NCBI GenBank assembly: GCA_937973935.1
Contig: CALJJF010000081.1
Location: forward strand, 1 to 6,253
Direction: 5' to 3'
Source: MKRK01 sp001896915
GTDB taxonomy: Bacteria > Bacillota > Clostridia > Oscillospirales > Acutalibacteraceae
DNA: 6,253 bases
Positions 1-5,813 of the stretch are shown one piece after another; the stretch's first letter is position 1; every line of letters starts with the position of its first letter. A program made the translations under genes and the position numbers. The notes under the pieces were generated by a model. The model worked only from the letters and a program-made list of their open reading frames with translations. It was not told the DNA's origin and made no database searches.

Positions 1-137
1 TGCCGATTTGTTGCAGCATGGGAGAAGGCGCCGGTCTTGCTCTTTCCATTGCAAGCCGGGAAAACATTGATGTCCGCCGTGTGGATATCCCACTGCTCCA
101 TACACTCATTGAAAAATACGGTGGAAAATACCAATAA
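1..137 (+). CDS. C-terminal end of a probable FAD-dependent oxidoreductase (5' partial)
   Basis: An open frame enters from the left edge (first full codon at position 3) and ends at TAA 135-137, giving the last 44 residues of a protein. The segment contains PICCSMGEGAGLALSIA, followed by a stretch ending in DIPLLHTLIEKYGGKYQ. In my knowledge of the family, this matches the tail of FAD-dependent oxidoreductases of the FAD_oxidored type. There, an M-G-x-x-A-G motif followed by a small-residue helix contributes to the FAD-binding domain, and a 'vdv..Lq..L...G' helix closes the protein. The substrate cannot be told from this fragment. A terminator follows eight bases after the stop, so the gene probably ends its transcription unit. 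The assignment rests on a short motif only; the frame itself is convincing because it has no stop and ends at a terminator. Confidence 0.55.
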   Translation, partial: PICCSMGEGAGLALSIASRENIDVRRVDIPLLHTLIEKYGGKYQ

Positions 138-144
138 TCCATTC

Positions 145-177
145 ACGGCTTACGGCATTTGCTTTGAGCCGTTTTTC
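145..177 (+). terminator. Rho-independent terminator of the upstream oxidoreductase gene
   Basis: ACGGCTTA (145-152) pairs with TTGAGCCGT bases 165-172 as an 8-bp stem with one T-G wobble. After a single C-T mismatch, 154-156 pairs with 161-163 around an ATTT loop. A run of five T residues (172-176) follows directly. The hairpin sits just after the stop at 137, which suits termination of that gene and separates it from the exporter operon. Confidence 0.85.
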
Positions 178-208
178 TATTTATATAAATAAATCCGCTA
201 ACTTTCCA

Positions 209-237
209 TACTTTTTTGCATCTTTTTGTTGTATAAT
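209..237 (+). promoter_or_regulatory. Possible promoter of the exporter operon
   Basis: A perfect TATAAT -10 hexamer lies at 232-237, 31 bases before the exporter ATG and downstream of the previous terminator. No good -35 exists at 16-18 bp spacing; the 17-bp position (209-214, TACTTT) is poor. The region 178-250 is very AT-rich, so chance matches to -10 are likely. Position is the main support. Confidence 0.4.
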
Positions 238-263
238 AAAAGGATAAAATATTGTAAAGAATC

Positions 264-268
264 AAGGG
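264..268 (+). promoter_or_regulatory. Ribosome binding site that bears on the exporter start
   Basis: AAGGG ends directly against the ATG at 269, which leaves no spacer. The same motif lies six bases before an in-frame TTG at 275-277, a normal spacing. The real start may therefore be TTG 275, two codons later, giving a protein that begins MKSFINYLRPH, a typical N-terminus for this family. Confidence 0.5.
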
Positions 269-1987
269 ATGCCATTGAAAAGCTTCATCAACTACCTCCG
301 TCCGCATTTTTTAAACATGACGGTGAGCATATTGATAAAATTCACCGGCTCAATCATGGACTTATTTTTGCCGTGGATTCTTGCCTATATGATTGACCAT
401 GTCGTTCCTGGCAAAAGCACATCCAAAATCCTTCTTTGGGGTGGCATCATGCTCGTTTGCTCCGTTGTTGCAGTGGTGACAAACATCACCGCCAACCGTA
501 TGGCAAACCGGGTGGCAGCAGACACCACAAAGCAAATCCGCTATGATCTGTTCCGAAAAAGCTCTTATCTCTCCAGCCGCCAGCTGGACGAATTCACCAT
601 TCCCTCCCTCATTTCCCGTCTGACCTCAGACACCTACAATGTACATAACATGGTGGGTAAAATGCAGCGGCTGGGAATCCGTGCCCCCATACTCCTTTTG
701 GGCGGAATCATCATGACGCTGACTCTGGATCCGGTGCTCACCCTGGTTTTGCTTGCTGTCATTCCCTTTATCACTGGTATCGTCTACATCATTTCGAAAA
801 AAGGGATTCCGCTGTATAATGGCTTACAGGTTTCGATTGACAAGCTGGTCCGGATCATGCGGGAAAACATCAGCGGTGTACGGATCATTAAGGCTCTGTC
901 CAAGACTGATTATGAAAAGGTTCGTTTTTCGGCTATCAACAACGAGGTGGCGGCAAAGGAAAAACAAGTGGGACTGCTCATGGCTGTTTCCGACCCTGTG
1001 ATGAACCTGTTTTTAAATGTGGGTATCACCTGCGTGATTCTTGCAGGTGCCTATCGGGTCAATGAAGGGCTGGCCGGACCGGGCACCATCATAGCCTTTC
1101 TTTCTTATTTTACAATTATCTTAAACGCCATGCTTTCCATTACCCGTATTTTTGTGTTGTATTCCAAAGGCATCGCCTCTTATAAACGAATTGATCAGAT
1201 CCTGTCCACACCCAAGGACCTGACTCTTTGCTCCCGCAATTACGAAGATAACGGTTGTCATATCGCTTTTGAAAACGTATCCTTTTCCTATCATAAAAAT
1301 CAGTATGGCCTCAAGCATGTCAGCTTCTGCCTTAAAAAGGGGGAAACCTTGGGTATCATCGGGGCAACGGGCAGCGGCAAGTCCAGTATTATCCGGCTTC
1401 TCATGCGGTTTTATGATGCCGACGAAGGCACCGTCCGCATTGACGGGCTGGATATCAAATGTATTCCTGAAGAAGAGCTGTACACCAAGTTCGGCGTGGT
1501 GTTTCAAAACGATGTGTTGTTTGCCGATACCATTGCCGAGAATATCGATTTCGGACGGGGTATTTCAAAAGACAAAATATTCCGTTCTTCCTCCCTTGCC
1601 CAGGCCCATGAGTTCATTGACTCCCTCGACGACGGCTGGGAACATGAATTGACCATCCGTGGCACAAACCTGAGCGGCGGTCAGAAACAACGGATTCTGA
1701 TCTCCCGTGCGTTGGCAGGCGACCCGGAGATTCTTATATTAGACGACTCCTCCAGTGCACTTGATTATAAAACAGATGCTAGGCTCCGCAGCTCCATTTC
1801 ACAAAACTATCAAAACACTACCACCGTTATCATCGCACAACGGGTCAGCTCCATCAAGCATGCCAATCTGATTCTGGTGCTGGATGACGGTGAAATCATC
1901 GGCAGCGGCACCCACAATGAACTAATGGACGCCTGTCCGGTTTACAAAGAAATCAGCCAGTCTCAGATGGGGGTGTCACCGGTATGA
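269..1987 (+). CDS. ABC exporter half-transporter, subunit with degenerate catalytic site (heterodimer partner 1)
   Basis: This is a 572-residue half-transporter of the multidrug/lipid exporter class. About six membrane segments fill residues 18-295, followed by a nucleotide-binding domain from about 330. Visible motifs are A-loop Tyr341, Walker A GATGSGKS (365-372), Q-loop Gln413, signature LSGGQ (468-472), Walker B ILILD ending at Asp492, and D-loop SALD (496-499). Two catalytic positions are changed: the Glu after Walker B is Asp493, and the switch His is Gln524 (IIAQR). The same two changes occur in the TM287-type subunit of heterodimeric exporters, so its own Walker site is expected to bind ATP but hydrolyse it poorly. 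Its intact LSGGQ would complete the partner's active site. The gene overlaps the next by ATGA, so the two are probably co-translated. The start is either ATG 269 or TTG 275. Substrate unknown; multidrug, lipid or peptide export are all possible. Confidence 0.93.
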   Translation: MPLKSFINYLRPHFLNMTVSILIKFTGSIMDLFLPWILAYMIDHVVPGKSTSKILLWGGIMLVCSVVAVVTNITANRMANRVAADTTKQIRYDLFRKSSYLSSRQLDEFTIPSLISRLTSDTYNVHNMVGKMQRLGIRAPILLLGGIIMTLTLDPVLTLVLLAVIPFITGIVYIISKKGIPLYNGLQVSIDKLVRIMRENISGVRIIKALSKTDYEKVRFSAINNEVAAKEKQVGLLMAVSDPVMNLFLNVGITCVILAGAYRVNEGLAGPGTIIAFLSYFTIILNAMLSITRIFVLYSKGIASYKRIDQILSTPKDLTLCSRNYEDNGCHIAFENVSFSYHKNQYGLKHVSFCLKKGETLGIIGATGSGKSSIIRLLMRFYDADEGTVRIDGLDIKCIPEEELYTKFGVVFQNDVLFADTIAENIDFGRGISKDKIFRSSSLAQAHEFIDSLDDGWEHELTIRGTNLSGGQKQRILISRALAGDPEILILDDSSSALDYKTDARLRSSISQNYQNTTTVIIAQRVSSIKHANLILVLDDGEIIGSGTHNELMDACPVYKEISQSQMGVSPV

Positions 1988-3744
1988 AGCAAAAAAATCC
2001 ATCTCCCAAACGGCTCACGGTTCTTCTTCGGCTGTGGAACTATCTTTACCGCTATAAATGGATGCTTATGTTGTCCCTATTCCTAACGGTAGCCGGAAAC
2101 CTGTTGGTACTCATCGGTCCGATGCTGTCCGGTTTCGCCATTGATGCCATTAAGCCCGGCAAGGGACGGGTAGCCTTTGACAAGGTATTGGATTACTGTG
2201 CTCTGATGATTGTCTTTTTTCTCGTCTCCTCTCTGCTTTCCTATATCCAGTCCGTTTTCATGATCAATCTCAGCCAGAAAACCATTCAGAAAATGCGCAA
2301 GGATACCTTTGAAAGGCTGGTGGATTTACCCGTCGGTTATTTTGATCAACACCAGACCGGCGATATCATCAGCAGAATCACCTATGATATCGACACCGTC
2401 AATACTTCCCTTTCCAATGACCTCATTCAAATCTGCACAAGCTTCATCACCGTTTTCGGCTCCCTCATCATGATGCTTCTCATCTCACCCGTGATGGTGC
2501 TTGTGTTCGCCGTGACCATTCCTCTTTCGATTTTTATAACCAAATACATCACGGCCAAGGTACGACCTCTTTTCAGAGAGCGCTCCGAAAAATTGGGTGA
2601 GCTGAACGGATTTGTGGAGGAAATCATATCCGGTCAAAAAACCATCAAAGCCTACCATCAGGAAGAAACCATGATCGCCCGGTTTGAGGAAAAAAATCAG
2701 GCGGCTACACAAGCCTTTTATAACGCAGAATATTACGGCAATATCGTGGGTCCTTCCGTCAATTTTATCAACAACCTGTCCATCTCTCTCATCAGCCTTC
2801 TGGGTGCGATTTTGTTTTTGCATCAAATGATCACCGTGGGTAAACTGACCTCCTTCACTCTCTATTCCCGAAAATTCTCCGGTCCCATCAACGAGCTTGC
2901 CAATATCATCAGCGAGCTGCAGTCCTCCCTTGCGGCGGCGGAGCGTGTCTTTCGCCTGATGGACGAACCGCCGGAACCGGCGGATAAGCCGGGCAGTGTG
3001 GAATACCGGGACGTGTCCGGGGATGTGGAAATGAACAATATCAGCTTTGGTTATCTCCCGGACCGCATTGTGCTGGAAAACCTTAATTTAAAAGCAGACC
3101 GGGGCAGCCTCATTGCCATTGTGGGTCCTACCGGCGCCGGCAAAACCACGCTGATCAATCTCTTGATGCGGTTTTACGATCCCAACAGCGGCCATATCAC
3201 ACTGGACGGAACAGACATCAAAGACGCCACACGCAAAAGCCTTCGACAAGCCTATGCCATGGTACTGCAAGACACCTGGCTGTTTCATGGCACAATTTAT
3301 GAAAATCTGACCTATGGCAACGACAGCATCCCCATGGAGGATGTCATCAAGGCTGCTAAAGCAGTGAAAATTCACCATTACATCGAAACTCTGCCGGAGG
3401 GATATCAAACCGTTCTCAACGAAGACGGCATTAACATCTCACAAGGGCAAAAGCAGCTTCTTACCATCGCCCGCGCTATGCTTTCAGATTGTAACATGCT
3501 GATTTTGGACGAAGCTACCTCCAATGTGGATACCCGCACAGAAATTGAAATCCAAAAAGCCATGCGGGTCCTCATGCAAAACAAAACCTGTTTCATCATT
3601 GCCCACCGTTTATCCACCATTGAAAACGCCGACATCGTCTTGGTGGTAAAAGACGGAAACATTGCAGAACAAGGAAGCCACACAGAACTGATAGCCAAAA
3701 AAGGCATTTATGCAGAGCTGTACCATTCTCAATTCCAGAGCTAA
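1984..3744 (+). CDS. ABC exporter half-transporter, catalytic subunit with degenerate signature (heterodimer partner 2)
   Basis: This is a 586-residue half-transporter. The membrane domain spans about residues 25-300 and includes a GYFDQHQTGDIISRI coupling region (118-132); the nucleotide-binding domain begins near 347. Motifs are A-loop Tyr357, Walker A GPTGAGKT (381-388), Q-loop Gln429, Walker B LILDE with Asp509 and catalytic Glu510, and switch His541 (IIAHR). The signature is ISQGQ (485-489) instead of LSGGQ. It thus keeps the hydrolytic residues that partner 1 lacks, while its poor signature faces partner 1's already degenerate site. This complementarity is the hallmark of asymmetric heterodimeric exporters such as TM287/288 and BmrC/BmrD. 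The ATG overlaps the upstream TGA by four bases, and GGGGGTG (1969-1975) inside the upstream gene gives a Shine-Dalgarno eight bases before the start. No strong terminator follows closely; the first is at 3950-3984. Substrate unknown. Confidence 0.94.
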   Translation: MKQKNPSPKRLTVLLRLWNYLYRYKWMLMLSLFLTVAGNLLVLIGPMLSGFAIDAIKPGKGRVAFDKVLDYCALMIVFFLVSSLLSYIQSVFMINLSQKTIQKMRKDTFERLVDLPVGYFDQHQTGDIISRITYDIDTVNTSLSNDLIQICTSFITVFGSLIMMLLISPVMVLVFAVTIPLSIFITKYITAKVRPLFRERSEKLGELNGFVEEIISGQKTIKAYHQEETMIARFEEKNQAATQAFYNAEYYGNIVGPSVNFINNLSISLISLLGAILFLHQMITVGKLTSFTLYSRKFSGPINELANIISELQSSLAAAERVFRLMDEPPEPADKPGSVEYRDVSGDVEMNNISFGYLPDRIVLENLNLKADRGSLIAIVGPTGAGKTTLINLLMRFYDPNSGHITLDGTDIKDATRKSLRQAYAMVLQDTWLFHGTIYENLTYGNDSIPMEDVIKAAKAVKIHHYIETLPEGYQTVLNEDGINISQGQKQLLTIARAMLSDCNMLILDEATSNVDTRTEIEIQKAMRVLMQNKTCFIIAHRLSTIENADIVLVVKDGNIAEQGSHTELIAKKGIYAELYHSQFQS

Positions 3745-3745
3745 T

Positions 3746-3770
3746 CAAAACGATACAAAACAAAACGATA
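3746..3770. repeat. Direct repeat CAAAACGATA, two copies
   Basis: CAAAACGATA occurs at 3746-3755 and again at 3761-3770, a 15-bp period, directly after the exporter stop codon. A ten-base exact repeat is seen in the sequence; in such A-rich DNA it may have no function. Confidence 0.35.
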
Positions 3771-3882
3771 TTCAACAATATAACATCAATAATTTATTTG
3801 AAACGAAATGATATTATACGTTTCTTGTGTATTTTGCACAATTTCGACAAGAGTTTATTATCCATTCCTACCATTTGATGTA

Positions 3883-3911
3883 TTGATTTTGTATCCTATT
3901 GAATATATAAT
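3883..3911 (+). promoter_or_regulatory. Probable sigma-A-type promoter of modABC
   Basis: TTGATT (3883-3888) and TATAAT (3906-3911) are separated by exactly 17 bases. The -10 is perfect and the -35 matches four of six consensus bases including the TTGA core. Transcription would start near 3918, giving a leader of about 140 bases before modA. This is the best promoter in the window. Because the terminator at 3950-3984 lies downstream, either the hairpin is leaky or regulated, or a second unseen promoter lies after it. Confidence 0.65.
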
Positions 3912-3922
3912 GTGTGTAATAT

Positions 3923-3938
3923 ATTTAATTCATTAAAT
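3923..3938. repeat. AT-rich palindrome at the expected modA transcription start
   Basis: ATTTAAT (3923-3929) and ATTAAAT (3932-3938) are perfect inverted arms around a two-base TC centre, about 5-20 bases after the predicted start of transcription. A spacer of two is too tight for an RNA hairpin, so if functional it would be a DNA site such as a repressor operator. AT-richness makes chance occurrence quite possible. Confidence 0.3.
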
Positions 3939-3949
3939 CATATGGAATG

Positions 3950-3984
3950 ACTCAACGGCGAGTTTGCCGTTGAGTTTTGCTTTT
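3950..3984 (+). terminator. Strong Rho-independent terminator hairpin in the modA leader
   Basis: ACTCAACGGC (3950-3959) and GCCGTTGAGT (3966-3975) form a perfect 10-bp stem with a six-base loop, followed by TTTT, GC and a second TTTT (to 3984). It works only in the + direction because the other strand lacks a T-run. It is the first strong terminator after the exporter operon, 206 bases past its stop, so it may end that transcript. It also lies about 30 bases after the expected modA start site, so it could act as an attenuator. Confidence 0.85.
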
Positions 3985-3988
3985 AAAT

Positions 3989-4024
3989 ACTGATTTTTAT
4001 TAAAGAATGTGGATAAAAATCAGT
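3989..4024. repeat. Perfect 12-bp inverted repeat upstream of modA
   Basis: ACTGATTTTTAT (3989-4000) and ATAAAAATCAGT (4013-4024) are exact reverse complements around a 12-base spacer (4001-4012); one T-G wobble could extend each side. It lies five bases after the terminator T-run and 17 bases before the Shine-Dalgarno. No T-run follows on either strand, so it is not a terminator. It could be an operator for a molybdate- or tungstate-responsive regulator, or a 5' UTR stem-loop that protects the mRNA. The repeat is certain; its role is inferred. Confidence 0.6.
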
Positions 4025-4040
4025 GACAGAAAAGCCACAC

Positions 4041-4050
4041 AGGAAAGGAA
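4041..4050 (+). promoter_or_regulatory. modA: modA ribosome binding site
   Basis: AGGAAAGGAA is a strong purine-rich Shine-Dalgarno. AAGGAA (4045-4050) lies eight bases before ATG 4059. A second in-frame ATG at 4050 could use AGGA (4041-4044) with five bases between; this would add only three residues (MVK). Confidence 0.75.
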
Positions 4051-4058
4051 TGGTCAAA

Positions 4059-5087
4059 ATGAAAAACAGCAAAAAAATATTTCTCGCCGGAATGGCAATC
4101 TTACTGATACTGTCCTTCGCCGCCTGCAACAAGGCAGAGCTATCCTCAACAACCATCGCAACGGACACAACAACAGGAACAGAACCCGCAATTACAGAAG
4201 TAATCACCCTCAACGAAGGAGTCGTTGAAGAAACCACAACTCTGTCCGGCTCACAGGCAACTACGATAACAACAGCTGTGTCCGGTATGACCACAGCTGT
4301 CGGCGCCACCGCAAAAGCTACCACCAAAGGTGCTGTTGTCACCACCAAAGCAACTACCAAGGTGACCACTACCACAAAACCCGAACCCCCGGTAACACTG
4401 ACCATATCGGCCGCAACCAGCCTGACCAATGCAATGAACGAAATCGCAACCGCTTATAAATCCATCAAGCCCAATGTGACACTGCAGTTCAATTTCGGCG
4501 CTTCCGGCACTCTCCAGACCCAAATTGAGCAAGGTGCACCGGCAGATATCTTCTTGTCAGCAGCACAAAAACAAATGGATGCACTGCAAAACGGCGGGTA
4601 TCTCATCAATTCCACCCGCAAAAATTATTGGAGAAACAAGCTGGTATTAATTGTTCCCAGCAGCTCCAATATTACCGGTATCTCAAGCTTTGCTGATGTG
4701 ACAAAATCACAGATCAGAACCCTGGCACTGGGCGAAGCATCCGCTGTTCCGGCAGGACAGTATGCAGAAGAAGTATTTAAATACTATAATGTGTATGACC
4801 AAATCACAGGCAAGATTGTCCGGGGTGCCAATGTTGGCGCAGTGCTTACTTATGTGGAAACCGGCAACGCCGACGCAGGTGTGGTCTATGAAACCGACGC
4901 AGCCTCCACCAGCAAGGTAAAAATCGTAGCCCGCGCTCCGGAAGAATCCCACACTCCCGTGCTGTACCCCGGCGCTATCATCAAATCCACCAAGAACTTA
5001 GACGCCGCTACTGCTTTTATGAATTTCCTCGTCACCAGTCAAGCAAAAAACATATTTGTCCGTTACGGTTTTACAAACGTCAACTAA
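4059..5087 (+). CDS. modA: Molybdate (or tungstate) ABC transporter substrate-binding lipoprotein ModA
   Basis: From ATG 4059 the protein has 342 residues. It opens with a Lys-rich n-region, a hydrophobic core (8-22) and a lipobox ending AAC, so Cys23 should be lipidated and anchor it outside the membrane. A Thr-rich linker (about 31-110) follows, then a ModA-type binding domain (113-342). Aligned by eye with E. coli ModA, its five oxyanion ligands Ser12, Ser39, Ala125, Val152 and Tyr170 correspond here to Ser121, Ser149, Ala232, Val259 and Tyr277. The family motifs ATSLTNAM, GAPADIFLSA, VPAGQYA and the C-terminal RYGFT are all present. The length exceeds the roughly 250 residues usual for ModA because of the linker. 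An upstream in-frame GTG at 4023 has no ribosome binding site and would spoil the signal peptide. It heads modABC; molybdate and tungstate cannot be told apart by eye. Confidence 0.95.
   Translation: MKNSKKIFLAGMAILLILSFAACNKAELSSTTIATDTTTGTEPAITEVITLNEGVVEETTTLSGSQATTITTAVSGMTTAVGATAKATTKGAVVTTKATTKVTTTTKPEPPVTLTISAATSLTNAMNEIATAYKSIKPNVTLQFNFGASGTLQTQIEQGAPADIFLSAAQKQMDALQNGGYLINSTRKNYWRNKLVLIVPSSSNITGISSFADVTKSQIRTLALGEASAVPAGQYAEEVFKYYNVYDQITGKIVRGANVGAVLTYVETGNADAGVVYETDAASTSKVKIVARAPEESHTPVLYPGAIIKSTKNLDAATAFMNFLVTSQAKNIFVRYGFTNVN
4149..4379 (+). repeat. modA: Threonine-rich low-complexity linker in ModA
   Basis: Codons 31-107 encode a low-complexity segment; 29 of residues 31-110 are Thr. 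Its second half has irregular copies of a TTK(A/V)TT-like unit made of ACN and AAR codons. It lies between the lipid-anchored Cys23 and the folded binding domain, so it probably works as an extended stalk across the cell wall. Runs of Thr like this can be O-glycosylated, but nothing here proves that. Confidence 0.8.
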
Positions 5088-5094
5088 TCAATCG

Positions 5095-5106
5095 AAAGGA
5101 TGGTGA
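5095..5106 (+). promoter_or_regulatory. modB: modB ribosome binding site that decides the start
   Basis: AAAGGATGGTGA resembles the ideal AAGGAGGTGA with one inserted base. It ends five bases before GTG 5112. The ATG at 5100 and the GTG at 5103 lie inside this motif and have no usable site of their own, so GTG 5112 is the best-supported start. Confidence 0.65.
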
Positions 5107-5111
5107 ACACC

Positions 5112-5786
5112 GTGGACTTTGATCTGACACCGGCAATCATATCCCTCAAAACCTCGCTGACCTCCACGGTTTTCACCTTTATCATCGGGCTGTTCGCCGC
5201 CTGGAAGGTGGCCAACTACAAAGGCAAGCTAAAAGGCGTTATCGACGGCTTCCTTACCCTTTCCCTTGTGATGCCTCCCATCGTTTCCGGTTTTGCCGTG
5301 TTGTTTTTTGTGGGCAAAAAGGGACCTCTGGGCGATCTTTTGGACAAGCTGGACACCCGTATTATTTTCACCTGGCAGGCAACAGTCATTGCCGCCGTGG
5401 TGGTGTCCTTTCCTTTGATGTATGTCACCGCCAAAGGTGCTTTTGAACAGATTGATCACAATATCTTAAACGCCGCCAGAACACTGGGAAGTTCAGAAAC
5501 CCGTGTCTTCTGGCGGGTCGCCGTTCCCCTTGCCTGGCCGGGCATTGCAGCGGCAACGGTGTTGTCCTTTGCCCGTGCGTTGGGTGAGTTCGGCGCCACG
5601 GTGTTTGTCTCCGGCAACATTCCCGGGAAAACCCAGACCATCCCCCTTGCTCTTTATTTCGCCGTAGAATCGGGAAATTATAATGCGGCATATATCTGGG
5701 TCTTGGCGATTTTCATAATTTCCCTGCTTGCAATGGTATTGGTCAATTTATTATCCCGAAACAAAAAAATAATCGTCCGGGCATAG
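5112..5786 (+). CDS. modB: Molybdate ABC transporter permease ModB
   Basis: From GTG 5112 the protein has 224 residues and begins MDFDLTPAIISLKTSL, like other ModB proteins; starting at ATG 5100 would add four residues. About five hydrophobic segments are visible, near residues 10-30, 47-67, 88-107, 140-155 and 192-215. The cytoplasmic EAA loop that docks on the ATPase is clear: AARTLGSSETRVFWRVAVPL at 121-140, with the conserved Gly126 and a Pro at 139. Other ModB hallmarks are LVMPPIVSGF (52-61), SFPLM (99-103), SFARALGEFGAT (152-163) and GNIPGKTQTIPLALY (168-182). Two copies would form the channel for the oxyanion released by ModA. It starts 24 bases after modA and ends 27 bases before modC, fitting one transcript. 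Confidence 0.95.
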   Translation: MDFDLTPAIISLKTSLTSTVFTFIIGLFAAWKVANYKGKLKGVIDGFLTLSLVMPPIVSGFAVLFFVGKKGPLGDLLDKLDTRIIFTWQATVIAAVVVSFPLMYVTAKGAFEQIDHNILNAARTLGSSETRVFWRVAVPLAWPGIAAATVLSFARALGEFGATVFVSGNIPGKTQTIPLALYFAVESGNYNAAYIWVLAIFIISLLAMVLVNLLSRNKKIIVRA

Positions 5787-5798
5787 TGATTGATACAG

Positions 5799-5805
5799 AA
5801 AGGAG
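5799..5805 (+). promoter_or_regulatory. modC: modC ribosome binding site
   Basis: AAAGGAG, a near-ideal Shine-Dalgarno, lies eight bases before ATG 5814 and fixes the modC start. Confidence 0.8.
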
Positions 5806-5813
5806 TGAAGCAC

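Larger units (their letters stand above)
3745..4058 (+). other. AT-rich intergenic region between the exporter operon and modA
   Basis: These 314 bases hold no convincing gene on either strand. In order they contain a short direct repeat (3746-3770), a weak inverted repeat GAAACG/CGTTTC (3800-3805 with 3819-3824, no T-run after it), a second weak one TTGTG/CACAA (3825-3829 with 3837-3841), a promoter (3883-3911), an AT-only palindrome just after the expected transcription start (3923-3938), a terminator hairpin (3950-3984), a perfect 12-bp inverted repeat (3989-4024) and the modA ribosome binding site. The stronger elements are listed separately. Confidence 0.8.

Noticed and set aside
3800..3824. 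GAAACG/CGTTTC hairpin as the exporter operon terminator
   Set aside because: The stem is only six base pairs with a 13-base loop, and no T-run follows.
3903..3924. ModE-like box: ATATAT arms at 3903-3908 and 3919-3924
   Set aside because: The arms are self-palindromic AT runs within a promoter and lack the CG-containing flanks I associate with the E. coli ModE site.
3947..3973. Eight-codon leader peptide overlapping the terminator stem (ATG 3947 to TGA 3973)
   Set aside because: It has no good ribosome binding site and no codon pattern that would suggest translational attenuation; short frames like this arise by chance.
4023..4058. In-frame GTG at 4023 as the modA start, adding 12 residues
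   Set aside because: No Shine-Dalgarno precedes it, it lies at the end of the inverted repeat, and it would lengthen the n-region of a signal peptide that is well formed from ATG 4059.
3912..4058. Molybdenum cofactor riboswitch in the modA leader
   Set aside because: Only about 30 bases separate the predicted start from the terminator stem, and the rest is a simple AT-rich hairpin. There is no room for, or sign of, the multi-helix structure of that RNA class.
4007..4228. A 73-residue + strand frame overlapping the start of modA
   Set aside because: It is an out-of-frame shadow of modA, with Arg/Asn-rich composition and no ribosome binding site of its own.
3983..4429. A 148-residue open frame on the - strand, rich in Val and Ala
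   Set aside because: It is the antisense of the Thr-rich ModA linker: ACN codons read as Val-type codons on the other strand. It overlaps a firmly identified gene and the leader repeats, and no ribosome binding site or family resemblance was seen.
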